The notes under the pieces were generated by a model. It did no database searches, was not told the origin of the DNA, and saw only the letters and a list, made by a program, of their open reading frames with translations. A stretch of 64,000 bases of DNA from Poa pratensis (Eukaryota > Streptophyta > Magnoliopsida > Poales > Poaceae): NCBI GenBank assembly GCA_947311845.1, contig CAMZMU010000034.1, positions 93,293,015 through 93,357,014 of the forward strand. The letters run 5' to 3'. This document shows positions 1 to 10,951 of the stretch, piece after piece (within the stretch, counting starts at the first letter, position 1; the number at the start of each line of letters is the position of its first letter). Made by a program: the position numbers and the translations under genes.

Positions 1-189
1 AGTGACTAGGTACACGTGTATTTTACGGTTTTACCATGTGCCGATTTGACATTACACAAAAAAAATCTACTCCAATTGCATTGTACATTATAATCAGCAT
101 GTTATTCTTGTGTTTCACGTTAACTAGCCGTAGCAACGCACGGGCATTCATCTAGTAAACTTAATATAAAACAAGTGCTAAAAGCATAA

Positions 190-1270
190 AAATGGCATGA
201 AACAATCAAAAATTATAGATACGTTTTGGACGTATCAGTTACCATTATGTTTATTTGTAAAAAGGATTAGAAAAATCCTGAGATTTTCTCTTTCCCCCAT
301 GCTTATGCGTGTATATTTTAAGAGACTACTAATTTTTCAAAAAAAATCATCGCATATTCTTGCGTTTATCCAAAAATTATGGGTTCATTTTTCCCAGGTT
401 CGGAGTGTATTATATTAATTTTCCGACGTTCCCTTTACAACATTAGCCCATATGGAACTCTAATCCGAATTTCATGGCCCTAGACATATAATGATAGCAT
501 GCGAGCTTAAAGAATGACTTTTTTTATTTCATACGTCAAAATGTCCGAATAACCTATTTTCCTTAACCTTGAAACAAAACAAATTATCTATAGGTTATAA
601 ATAAAGATTCAAAAAACTAGAGGGGTTGATATGTTTTTACCGGGTTTTGAGTGTAAAGACTCTTTAATCTCTCATGCTATCACTACCTTTACTTTATAAA
701 TAAATATAAGTAAAATTATGGGTTTTTTCACCGGGTTTGGTGTGCGGTTTAAAATATTTTATTTTGTTCATAATTTTATTTATCAAACTATTCTTTCTTT
801 TATCCAAAAAATCCAGGGGGGTCACTTGTTTCCTTCGGGTTTCATGTGTATTTTATTAATTTTCCGACGCTCCCTTTATAATATTCGCCCATGTGAAACT
901 CCAATCCAAATTCGCTGGCCCGGTACATAGAATGATAGTATGCGAGCTTTAAAGAATTTCTTCATACGTCAAAAAGTTTGAATAACCGCATTTTCGTCTA
1001 CCTTGAAATGCAACGAATTATCTATAGCGTATAAATAAAACTAGAGAGGTTCATTTGTTTTAACCAGCTTCCAGGTACAAAGGCTCTTACATACAAAATG
1101 ACCAGTAATTATTTAATATCGCATGCCATCATTATCTTTAGTTTATAAATAAAGATTAGTAAAATTCTGTGGTTTTTTCCCGTTTTGGCGTGTATAATTT
1201 CAAAGAATTTCTGGAAATCAGATTTTGTTTTCTCATTATTTACTTGTGAGTATTTAAAAATCCAGAAGTA
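190..1270. repeat. Degenerate tandem repeat, unit about 440 bp
   Basis: Similar blocks recur with a spacing of about 440 bp. The motif tttccgacg(t/c)tccctttA occurs near 419 and again near 861. Each is followed by a similar stretch ending in an 'attatctatag..tataaataaa' block (about 585 and 1017) and a 'gttttgg/ttttgag tgt' block. A third, shorter and more diverged partial copy lies at about 1130-1270. Small ORFs here are AT-rich and are not conserved between the repeat units, so I call no gene. The repeat's origin is not recognised. Confidence 0.55.
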
Positions 1271-1977
1271 CATTTGTTTTTTAGCTTTATTTGTAGTCGG
1301 TTTAACCTTGAGAGGATTAAGCACACACGGCTCGGTAGTTGCACTCAGCAACGGCACAGCTAGCTACACTATTTGTTGCAGGCCTATGTACTTTTTGACT
1401 TTTCGTGCAATCAATCCATGGCACACCTGCACGTCATTAATGGGATGACCCACCTCATACATGTGATATGCTCACTGTTTCAGTAGGAAATACGCGCTCA
1501 GTTATGGTTAATACACGTACACATACGCTGAATGGATGGAGAGATTCTCAATATGGATGGTTCTGATATAGAGCGCAGTGGCGCTCGGGAGCCAAACGTC
1601 CGCGTCCGTATAAGACAATGTATTTCCGTTATGCAGTTAATGGAAAGCAGAATATCCTGTCTTGAAAAAAATATCACACACATGTTAGTTAATGCAACTA
1701 TGTTATGGCTCGATCTCTTTTGAACGACTCCACACATATAATATATACACATAATATCTAGATATGTGGACATAGAATCACATCAATATATACACGCCTG
1801 CGATTGGCCACCACTTTCGACAAATGTGAAGCAATAAAGTGAGTTTTTGTTAAAGGAAGTCACTTGGGAGGACCCTAGCTACAAAGATCTCTATTTAAAA
1901 AAAAAAAAAAAAAAAGCGAGTTGAGAGCACTTCGATTGAGCTAAAAGGCAAGGTGTCACTATGCGGTATGGTACATA
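1271..1977. other. Intergenic spacer
   Basis: No gene is recognised. An A-run lies near 1897-1915. Short ORFs on both strands (for example 1532-1723) have no recognisable domain. Confidence 0.5.
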
Positions 1978-1979
1978 TA

Positions 1980-2102
1980 CTCCCTCCGTCCAAAAATAAG
2001 TGTCTCAAGTTTGTTCAAAAGTGGATGTATCTATACGTGAAACATGTCTAGATGCATCCACTTTTGGACAAACTTGAGACACTTATTTTGGAACGGAGGG
2101 AG
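1980..2102. mobile_element. Stowaway (Tc1/mariner) MITE
   Basis: A 123-bp element with nearly perfect terminal inverted repeats: ctccctccgtccaaaaataa at the left and its complement, ending ...ttttggaacggagggag, at the right. The whole element folds into one long hairpin. It is flanked by TA at 1978-1979 and 2103-2104, the target duplication of Stowaway elements. It has no coding capacity and depends on a mariner-like transposase supplied elsewhere. Confidence 0.92.
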
Positions 2103-2394
2103 TACAATGGTTCTTTTAGCATGCCCGATTAATAATGTAACCAAATCGCACACACACACACATGTTAGTTAGTAGTACAATCATGCATGCTCGGCTCTAC
2201 TGATGGATCGATGTGACGCGGTTGCCGTTTTTGGCGTAGACGTGAGCAAATCCAAGCACACCGAAAGGCCGAACAACCCAAAAGTAGCAACCCGTAACGC
2301 TGGCAGCACCGTCGTTCTTAACTTGATTTGTGGCCAGAGGCATGTAGACGACATTAGTACACACATTAATAGTGGCCAGCGCTAAGGCAGTTTA

Positions 2395-2513
2395 GATATT
2401 TTAATTTGGACTAGACACGTATCAAAATGTGTGAATCTATACACTGAATATGTCTGGATACATGTATTTTGAAAAAAAAAGCTAAAATGTCTTATAAAAG
2501 TGAACGGGGGAAT
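2395..2513. mobile_element. Degenerate Stowaway-like remnant
   Basis: The right end (gctaaaatgtcttataaaagtg followed by aacggggg) matches the common grass Stowaway right end seen intact elsewhere in this window. The matching left terminus is not recognisable. I read it as an old, eroded MITE. Confidence 0.4.
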
Positions 2514-2599
2514 AGTAGAAAACACGTACATTACTAACTATATTAAAGACGCCCAAAATGGCGGCCTCTCCGCAGCCCGGGTTACTGTAGCTACTGTTC

Positions 2600-3180
2600 C
2601 AAATGAACAGTACGCTACAGTGTGCGGGTGGGCCCCACATGTCAGCCACACAGCCGCCCACGTTTTTTCAAAAAGGCCCTCGCGGGCGAGGAATTGCACC
2701 GCGGCCCTCGACTTTACGTGCGGAAGGACCTGTTCGCAAATCTGTAAAAACTGCGGGACCTTTTCGCAAAAACCCCCTGCAGACCTCACCTTCCTCCCCT
2801 TCCTCTCCCGCGACGCCGCGAGGCCGCCGCCGCCGCCGTCGCTCCGCGCCGCTGCGCTGCTCCTCCCCCGCTCAGATCGACGGCCCCAACGGCTCCGCCG
2901 TCGCGCCCTACCTCTCCTCGACGAGCGCCGCGTCCCGGAGCGCCGCACGCGCGAAGGAATCGCGGCCGCCATCGTCCACGCCCGCGGCCGCGGATTCGGC
3001 CACCGCCGGCGGCTCCGGCGACGAAATGGCCCAAAACGCCACCCGTTCTGCTCCCCTGCATCTCCTCCTCAAGATCCGCAGCATCTCCGACCCCTGCGCA
3101 CAGCGGCTGCTCCGGCGCTAGCTCCACGGCGCGCGGCGGCCGCCATCGGGCGACGTCACCCGGTGACGTCATCGCGGGCC
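2600..3180 (+). pseudogene. GC-rich gene-like segment captured in the Helitron
   Basis: Base composition jumps from AT-rich to very GC-rich at about 2600 and falls back after 3180. The segment reads like a grass gene 5' region: CT-rich stretches, then alternating codon-like GCC/CCG runs with long ORFs open in several frames on both strands (such as 2500-3378 and 2603-3121 on +, 2786-3172 on -). Simultaneous openness in many frames is a composition effect, so no single frame can be chosen. Helitrons commonly capture host gene pieces, and I infer a captured promoter and first-exon fragment. The donor gene is not recognised. Confidence 0.4.
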
Positions 3181-3400
3181 CGCGATGTCAGTTTTTTTTT
3201 CTTCGTATCGATTTTCTGGGAAAAAAAAAAACCGGAGAAGACCCACGTCTGCGCTTTTTGCTGGGCTGGGCCGCCTGCCCGGCGCCTGGCCCGGCCTTCT
3301 CTTTTTTTTCCCTTCCTTTTTCTTTTCCTATTACCAGAAACTTTTGAATTTCCCGGAAAACAAAATCAAACCAATTGAAATCAATTTGTACAAATTTCGC

Positions 3401-4618
3401 ACAACTCAAACTCTACAATTCAGAAACTTTGCGACCTTTTGAAAAATATTTCGAATCTAAAAATTTCCAAATAGTACTAAAAGTTCCATTAGTAGATTTA
3501 GAAAATCACAAGAACTTAAAACTTTCAATTTATTAGTTACAACTACGGGGAAAAAAAAGACACACACAAAATGCATACGGAAAAACACGAATATTTTTTA
3601 AAAACTGTGTAAAATAATTCAACAATTTGCATGACTGAAATCTTTAGTTGTATCAGTTGCAGCAATGGAAACCGCCTTCAAAAAAAAAGTGCATTGCTCC
3701 ACGGTATTTAGGCCATTTTATAAAGCTATTAAATGCCGCGAAATCAATAACTTCAGGTATATCCATCAGAGAAAAGATTTAAACCATTCGTCAAAACGAA
3801 AACGATCACACAAAAAAATTGCAAAATATAATTACCCATTTAAATAATGGTTTCACAACAAATATCACACATGCAAATATTAGGAAAATGCTGCTAACAA
3901 AAAAAAATCCAAACCAGTATATTCGAATTACAAACCAAATTCTAAATAGAACCTGCTTTACACTTTCCGAATATTGTTTTACGATATTTTTAAGAAATCA
4001 AAAATTCACAACTCAAACTCTACAATTCAGAAACTTTGCGACCTTTTCAAAAATATTTCGAATCTAAAAATTTCCAAATAGTACATAGAGTTCCATTAGT
4101 AGATTTAGAAAATCTCAAGAACATAAAACTTTCAATTTATTAGTTACAACTACGGGAAAAAAAAAAGACACACACAAAATGCATACGGAAAAAACACGAA
4201 TATTTTTTAAAAACTGCGGAAAATAATTCAACAATTTGCATGACTGAAATCTTTAGTTGTATCAGTTGCAGCAATGGAAACCGCCTTCAAAAAAAAAAGT
4301 GCATTGCTCCACGGTATTTAGGCCATTTTATAAAGCTATTAAATGCCGCGAAATCAATAACTTCAGGTATATCCATCAGAGAAAAGATTTAAACCATTCG
4401 TCAAAACGAAAACGATCACACAAAAAACTTGCAAAATATAATTACCCATTTAAATAATGGTTTAACAACAAATATCACACATGCAAATATTAGGAAAATG
4501 CTGCTAACAAAAAAAATCCAAACCAGTATATTCGAATTACAAACCAAATTCTAAATAGAACCTGCTTTACAGAAGTTATAACACTTTCTGAATATTGTTT
4601 TACGATATTTTTAAGAAA
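3401..4618. repeat. Tandem duplication of about 607 bp inside the Helitron
   Basis: Copy 1 (3401-4007) and copy 2 (4008 to about 4618) are nearly identical head-to-tail copies. For example, atgcatacgg lies at 3571 and 4179. Copy 2 has an 11-bp segment (agaagttataa) near 4571 that copy 1 lacks. The A-runs differ in length. A less similar third stretch follows at about 4640-4900. No coding function is seen. Confidence 0.88.
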
Positions 4619-5352
4619 TCCAAAATTAGAATAGAACATTCATTAGATAGATAATTTCGCCCACTTCACATATACTTTCTTACGGTATTCAAATCATTTT
4701 ACAGAACTACTAGATGCCGCAAAATTAGCAACTTCAGCTATATTCACTATAAAAAAAATTGAAAATATTCATCAAAACGATAAAAAAAAACGTGTAAGGT
4801 ACAATTACTCATTTATACCACGGAATAAAAAAACATAAACATAACAGTACCACAAATGTAAATATTAGGCAACAACTGTTAAAAAAAAAAGCCAGAATAT
4901 TCGAACTACAGGAAAACAACATACATACATGCAAGTAACATATTTCCCAATTTTATTACCTGTTATTTTTCCCTAATTCTATTTTCCCACAAAAAAAAAA
5001 TTCCACACCTCTCCAAATAGGAAAAAAAATGACAGATGTTGTCAATACCTTCATATACAACCACAATCGAAAAAAAAATTAAACTGCTTGAAAATGATAG
5101 ACACTCTAAAACAGATCTCCCAGATTGCATTCCCTCTAACTACGAAGTTAACCCGGATTTTATGTCATATTTCAAATATATCCAAACATCCCAAATTTGC
5201 AAATATCTAAAAAATAACGACATGGCAGGTTGCAACATTTTGTCTTCATTTCAAACAATTTAAATCTGAACATTTTTTTTTTCTAAAAAAAACAAACCAT
5301 CATCAAAATTTTACGTCAAGAGCGCGGCGTGCGCCGCGCCAAAAACCACTAG

Positions 5353-5975
5353 TATGAACACTAACGCTATCGATATGGACTCGTTTTTTTTGACAGCATG
5401 CAGATCGACATTTTGGTTGGTAAGGCTGCATTTATTAGAGAATCTGGAAACACAGTTGATATGTAAAGTGTCCACTGGGATCCCAGCAAACTCCCACTTA
5501 AAATTCATTTTGTGAATTTTAGTGCAGAATTTGGACCAAAATTTGAACTAGAAATCACAAAATAAACTATAAGTGGGAGTTTAGTGGGATCCCACTTCCA
5601 TCTCTAATTGGCATTCCACGGCCGGAATCTGCAAAGTCGTCGTTGCGCACACACTGACACACGCCGGGCCCGGCAACGTATTCTAGCCTTTCGTATTCGA
5701 ACATATTCCCGGCCGGTCTGAAAATCGGTCGCCGCATGGCTTGCACGGCTCGATCATTCCGGCCGGCGTTTGACCGGGAAAAAGACCATCGGCTCGACGA
5801 CGGCGAGCTCGATCGAAGTCTAGAAGGGAGAGAGCACACCCGATGCTTCCACTCGGGGAACGAGCCGCGTATCGTGCGTAGGTGAGTACGTACTCCTCCC
5901 TCCCGCGGGCAGGGAAGACCCGGTCAAACCTGACACCAACTCCCTCCAATGGCTTCCTCCGGCCTCGCCGGCCTC
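5353..5975. other. Spacer and P450 upstream region
   Basis: From about 5600 the sequence becomes GC-richer and runs into a gene promoter. The motif agtgggatcccactt near 5575 is an imperfect palindrome. No gene is recognised. Confidence 0.5.
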
Positions 5976-5982
5976 TATATAA
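5976..5982 (+). promoter_or_regulatory. TATA box of the P450 gene
   Basis: TATATAA, about 150 bp upstream of the ATG at 6128 and embedded in a GC-rich context. A start of transcription near 6005-6015 would give a 5' UTR of about 115 nt. Confidence 0.7.
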
Positions 5983-6127
5983 GCGCGACGCTGCCCAGCT
6001 ACCAGTACCATCGTCCCAACTCATCATCGTCGTCCACCTACCAAGCAACATTTTTCGCTTCAATAAATTCGACCCACATCCTTCCATCGCCACCTTTCTC
6101 CACGATCGAGCACCATTTAGAAGCGAC

Positions 6128-7907
6128 ATGGAGCTCGCGGCGGAGGCTCTAGCGGCGACGTCGTGGCGCGGCGCCGTGGCGGCGGGCAGTACTACGCTGG
6201 CCGCGCTCGCGCTCGTTGCCTTGTACTTCCTCTACGCGGCGTGGCTCTCGCCGATCGCGACACGGAGGCGGCTGCAGAAAGCCGGGTTCGGAGGCCCCGC
6301 TCCGTCGTTCCCGCTCGGCAACCTTCCCGAGATCGCCGCCACGCTCGCCGCGAACAGCAGCATCATGGCTGCGGCGCCTGGGGTGATCAGCAGTGACATC
6401 CACGGCGGCGTGTTCCCGTACTTCGCGCGGTGGCGCGGCGCGTTCGGCAAGGTGTTCGTGTACTGGCTGGGCACGGAGCCGTTCGTGTACGTGTCAGACC
6501 CGGAGTTCCTCAAGCGCGCCACCGGCGGCGCCATGGGCAGGCTGTGGGCAAGCCCGACGTGTTCCGGCGCGACCGCAAGCCCATGTTCGGCCGCGGCCTC
6601 GTCATGGCCGAGGGCGACGAGTGGGCCCGCCACCGCCACGTCATCGCGCCAGCCTTCTCCGCCACCAACCTCAACGTACGTTGAAGTCCGCCACGTCTGC
6701 TCTGCTTTAATATCCGTGCACTTGCACTAGTGAAGACGTACTCTGTTTATGCATGCAGCAGTTGCAGTTGCACTGACATCGTATATGTGTGTGTGGGTGC
6801 AGGACATGATCGGCCTGATGGAGGAGGCGACGGCGAGGATGCTGGGGGAGTGGGGCGAGGCGGTGGCGGCGGCGGGGCGGAGCGCTGGGCGGTGGTGGAC
6901 GTGGAGAGGGGCGTGGTGCGGAACGCGGCGGAGATCATCGCCAGGGCCAGCTTCGGCATCGAGGAGGGCGGCGGCCTGGTGTTCGAGAAGCTGCAGGCCA
7001 TGCAGTCCATGCTGTTCCGCTCCAACCGCCTCGTCGGCGTGCCGCTCGCCAGGCTGCTCCACGTCCGCAAGACCTACGAGGCGTGGCGGCTCGGCCGCGA
7101 TATCGACGCTTTATTGCTGGACATCATCGACGCCCGCCGCCGCCGCCATGGCACAGGTGAGAAGAGAAAGGACCTGCTGTCGCTGCTGCTGGCGGCCGGG
7201 ACGAGGGAGCTGCAGGGAAAAGGAGGCTGATGTCGTCGCGGGAGCTGGTGGACGAGTGCAAGACCTTCTTCTTCGGCGGGCACGAGACGACGGCGTTGGC
7301 CGTGTCGTGGACGCTGCTGATGCTCGCCGCGCACCCGGAGTGGCAGCGCGCGCTCCGGGACGAGGTCCGCGAGGTCACGGGCGACGGCCCGCTCGACGCC
7401 GCCGCGCTCTCGAAGCTCACCAAGATGGGTTGGGTCCTCAGCGAGGTGCTCCGCCTCTACCCGCCGTCCCCCAACGTGCAGCGCCAGGCCCTGCACGACG
7501 TCACCTTCGCCGCCAACGACGACGGCGCTCCCCCGGTGACCATCCCCAAGGGAACCAACATGTGGATCGACGTGGTGGCGATGCACCACGACGAGGCGCT
7601 GTGGGGCCCCGACGCGAACGAGTTCCGGCCGGAGCGGTTCGCGGCGGCGGGGGCGCAGGGCGGGTGCCGGCACCGGATGGGGTACCTGCCGTTCGGGTTC
7701 GGCGGGAGGATCTGCGTGGGGCGGAACCTGACGGGGATGGAGTACCGGGTGGTGCTGGCCATGGTGCTGCGGCGGTTCGAGCTGGCCGTGGCGCCGGAGT
7801 ACCGGCACGCGCCCAGGATCATGCTCTCGCTCCGGCCCTCCGACGGCATCCAGCTCCTCCTCACGCCGCTGGCAGCTGCGTGCACCAACGCATCCGTCAA
7901 ACACTAG
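6128..7907 (+). pseudogene. Cytochrome P450, 72 clan, with three frameshifts
   Basis: Haem-thiolate mono-oxygenase of the 72 clan (CYP709/735/714-like), anchored in the ER and probably acting on a lipid, hormone or similar small molecule. The ATG at 6128 opens an N-terminal membrane segment (rich in A, L and V, residues 20-40). Exon 1 ends at 6675 (AAC|gtacgt) and exon 2 starts at 6803 (gtgcag|GAC). Visible motifs in exon 2 are FGGHETT (I helix), EVLR (ExxR), FRPERF and the haem loop FGFGGRICVG. The spliced gene is about 551 codons, normal for the family. The frame is lost by one base at about 6548, about 6880 and about 7219, all in or next to G runs. All key residues are present, so it is either a very young pseudogene or an intact gene with base-call errors. 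The exact CYP family is uncertain. Confidence 0.88.
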
Positions 7908-8582
7908 TAGGCTAGTAGCTCGATCGAGGATTGCTAGCTAGCACACGGATTAGTCTCTCACTGATGATTAAACAGAGTGAATTGATTACTTACTTATATA
8001 CGAAAGACAAGCTAACTAAAATGCTAAAATTATAAAGTAAGGCCCCATTTAACAGTAGTTTTATATACTTTAATATTTATATTTATGAAAATGCACTATT
8101 TTTTAAGTATATGACCTCTTTTTCCAATACTGAAGTACTGGTTTCCTAGACATATGAATAGCTGTGGTTTTCGAATACTTTGATTTTAAAAATACTTCGC
8201 CTATTTTTTGGATTGATTAAAGAGTGCAGGGGTCGATCATGTTGTCAAACGGATGAACTTGTACGAAGGGCAGTATGGCCCTGCATGGTGCATGATGTTT
8301 GCATGCATGAGATTAATTAAGGATCCCTAAGTGCCTGCTTCAAGCTACATTAGTCGTTGACTGAGTTGAGCGCGTGACCGACCGACCGGGATACGTGCCT
8401 AGGATGCACGAAGACTCGACGAGCACCTACGGATGGTCGTGCGCGCATGTAAACTTGGAGATCATTTCTCCGGTCATCATTTCAAATTTCTTCAGTCACC
8501 ATTTCAAACTTCTTCAGTCTGAACATGTCAAAAAGTAAAAAAGAAACTCAAAAGTTATAATAAACTCTACTTTAAGGACAAG
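7908..8582. other. Spacer downstream of the P450
   Basis: AT-rich intergenic DNA. It holds the presumed 3' UTR of the P450 gene and a stretch beginning aaggccccatttaacag near 8040 that looks like a transposon border. The element was not resolved. Confidence 0.4.
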
Positions 8583-8654
8583 GTGGCGCAACCGGGTCGA
8601 ACAGGTGACCCTCTTGATCTGCAGTCAAATGCTCTACCACTGAGCTATGGACCC
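8583..8654 (-). tRNA. tRNA-Cys(GCA)-like, probably a pseudogene
   Basis: Read on the minus strand, the sequence matches plant nuclear tRNA-Cys from the acceptor GGGTCCA through the D arm (A box TAGCTCAGTGG) to the anticodon loop CTGCAGA with anticodon GCA. The T arm and 3' acceptor are damaged: one base is gained and one lost around the TTCGA loop, and two acceptor pairs are mismatched. The first 16 bases lie in the target duplication of the adjacent poly(A) element, so they are repeated at 23893-23908. Probably not functional. Confidence 0.7.
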
Positions 8655-9025
8655 CAGCTGCAGCTTCTCCGGCTGTTCGTGAAGCTGGACGTGAGGAGGC
8701 CGGGGCGGCGGCCCCGGGGCAGGGTCGGCGCGGCGACTGCCGTGGCGTGAGGTGTCACGGTGGCTGCGGTATGCGGTGATGGTGGACTGGCCGGTCCTTG
8801 ATGGGCGGTTTGCGGAGTTTGCGACACATCACCGGGTGAAAGTCCCGCCCTGGTTGTCGGCCAGGGCCGATGACGGCGACGCCCTCGGGCGCCGCGTCCT
8901 TCTTGAAGGCGTCGTCGAGGTGGTGCTCTTCCTTCTCCACGCCGGGTTCTCCGGGGAAACCCTTGATCCCACGTGGGATCGGGCGAGGGCGGCGCTCCTG
9001 CGTCGCTTGCCTCTTGGGGCCTCGC

Positions 9026-9970
9026 TGTCGTGGTGGGATCACGGCAGATGCCATGGGTATGGCTTAGTTGGGGCCGAATGGTCGTTGGGGGAATCCGGGG
9101 AGGGTTTATGCACTCAAGACGTGCACAAGCAAGAACATGCAAGAAACCACAAGAACATGAACAAGAAACCAAGAAAGCCAAGAACACAAAAGACACCACG
9201 ATGTACCCAGGTTCGGGGCCTTCGTGAGGAAGTAAAACCCCTACTCCTGCCTTTCCTCTCTCAATATATCAGTGTCGTTCTCAGGTACAAGGTGCTCCTC
9301 GAGCTGTATGATGCTACCAAAGTGAGAGCTCGAGATAGAAGATGAAACTATGAAGGGGGAAATGAGCTAGGGTTTTTGCCGTCCTCCTCCCTGGAGGTAG
9401 AGATGCGCATATATACATAGGCCGAAGTACAGTTTTACCCCTGCCTCCAACTAACAATGGCATGGCCAAAAGGTAGAAGACAAGCCTCTGCCTCCTGCCA
9501 GCTCAACGGCCGGACTGTCAGGCCGGACAGGCCTAGCTTTCCTCTTCCGGTCATACTTCAGTAGCCTGCCGAGGTCTAGCCTGTAGACCTTTCCCGAAAT
9601 AGCCAAGTCAGCTCCTAGGCCCCCGAGCTTCCGGGAAACCCGTGGACGGACCTCGCGTCCTCTGAAGCTTCGGGCTACGAGCTCTGCGGCGCCCGTGACC
9701 CTCTGACATGCCTCGATCCTTGCTGCCAACCTCGGATAACACTCCTGATCCTATACCTCGGTAGAGAATACCTTATTCCTGTGGTAGCTAGCTGACTGCC
9801 CCGAGGTTGATACCTCGGAGGATATACCTCGGAGAATATACCTCAGACGTACACCTTACGTCGGATGACGCCTCCTGCGTCCTTGCTCAATCGTTACCTC
9901 GGACAGCTTACTGCCTTAACCTTACATGTCTTTACTCATCTTTACCCTACCCGGGGGTAACCCCCCGACA
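9026..9970 (-). repeat. gypsy-1 3' LTR
   Basis: 945 bp, the downstream LTR in the element's direction. In alignment with the other LTR I find six single-base indels and no base substitution. The terminal bases are TGTCG... and ...CCGACA in + orientation. Confidence 0.95.
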
Positions 9971-9985
9971 GTAGTCCCCGAAGCT
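9971..9985 (-). promoter_or_regulatory. gypsy-1 polypurine tract
   Basis: On the minus strand this reads AGCTTCGGGGACTAC immediately before the 3' LTR. This is the expected position of the primer for plus-strand DNA synthesis. Confidence 0.65.
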
Positions 9986-10459
9986 GATGTGGTCTTGCAG
10001 CCTCGGATGAAAGGCCGCATCAGGTTCAACCCGAAACCACATGCGCTACAATGTTTTGCAGGTCACCGAACCAATACCCCGGAAAATCCATCGGTCTGTT
10101 CCCGGGCCATACTGCTTTTCCGAAGTATCCGCCGAGATCTCGGACGTCAACCCCTCGATTCCTGCATCCTTACTGACTTCGGTCAGAGAACACTGTTCAC
10201 GTGTCCCATCCGTCACTTCCTGGTCCACGACAGTCAAAGCACTCGAGTGCTTTCCACCACGCGGCCCACGTCAGCGGAGATTCCCCGCTTGCGCCGCTTC
10301 GCGCTCCAGTAACCGCACCGCCCGACGGTTTGCCTCCTGCAACCGATCCTGTGGCCTGCTCGCCCACCGCTATCTTCGTGCCACGTGTGCCATTGTGCAC
10401 AAACGATCCCACTCGCCGCTCCGATAACCGCGCGGTAGTGCGCAGTTACCGCCCGCGGT

Positions 10460-10467
10460 TATAAATA
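10460..10467 (+). promoter_or_regulatory. TATA box for the antisense gene of gypsy-1
   Basis: TATAAATA in a GC-rich context, pointing into the plus-strand gene. It is followed by a likely 5' UTR with an intron (donor at about 10646, acceptor ...ctctgcag ending at 10936) and the start codon at 10952. The antisense gene thus seems to have its own promoter outside the LTR. Confidence 0.6.
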
Positions 10468-10951
10468 CAGGCCCAGGGCAGTGCATCCCTCTTCTTCCTC
10501 ATCCACTTGCCGTTTCGCCTCCATCGCAACCAGCGCCGCCGCTTCCAGTCGAGAAGAAACGCGTTCCCGCCGCCGCCGACGAGCAGCTCCTTCGTCGCCG
10601 TTGCGAACGCGTCGCCAGCGCCGCCCTTGAGCATTTCATCTTCACGGTACACACCTCTTTTCTTGTTATTCTTAGCATTGCTCTTGGTTTCTCCCTCTTC
10701 GCGTTTTGGTTCTTCATATATTCTTGATTAAAACTTCATTTATCTCCTCCGGTAGATCTTTCTTGTATACTCCTTTGGGTAGAAAGTAGTTTCTTGCCTC
10801 GGATAGCTACTCCCATAGCATGGATCTGCCTCTATGCACATAAGATAGCCACCAAACTCCTCCTGAGTTAGCCAAATATTGTACTAGATTCCAGATTCCC
10901 TTTTTCCTTTACTGAATTTTTGCACACTCTCTGCAGATTGACTCTGCCGAG

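Larger units (their letters stand above)
2531..5352 (+). mobile_element. Non-autonomous Helitron, about 2.8 kb
   Basis: The 3' end has the Helitron signature: an 8-bp GC hairpin at 5322-5339 (GCGCGGCG-TG-CGCCGCGC), nine bases of spacer, then CTAG at 5349-5352 followed by host T at 5353. The 5' end at 2531 follows host A (2530) and reads TTACTAACTATATTAAAGAC. This resembles grass Helitron starts (TCTATACTA..TTAAAG) with a C-to-T change at the second base. There is no target duplication, as expected for insertion between A and T. No Rep/helicase gene is visible, so the element would be mobilised in trans. It carries a GC-rich gene-like segment near its 5' end and a 607-bp internal duplication. 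Confidence 0.75.

Noticed and set aside
2786..3172. Minus-strand ORF in the Helitron GC-rich block
   Set aside because: Many frames on both strands are open because of GC-rich composition. Its R/G-rich text is low-complexity.
7074..7904. Long minus-strand ORF opposite the P450
   Set aside because: It mirrors the GC-rich codon pattern of the P450 exon. No domain, start context or splice signal supports it.
8752..9025. Host gene call for the GC-rich left part of the LINE-like element
   Set aside because: The piece is bounded by a poly(A) element's target duplication, and no domain is recognisable. Better read as retroelement sequence.
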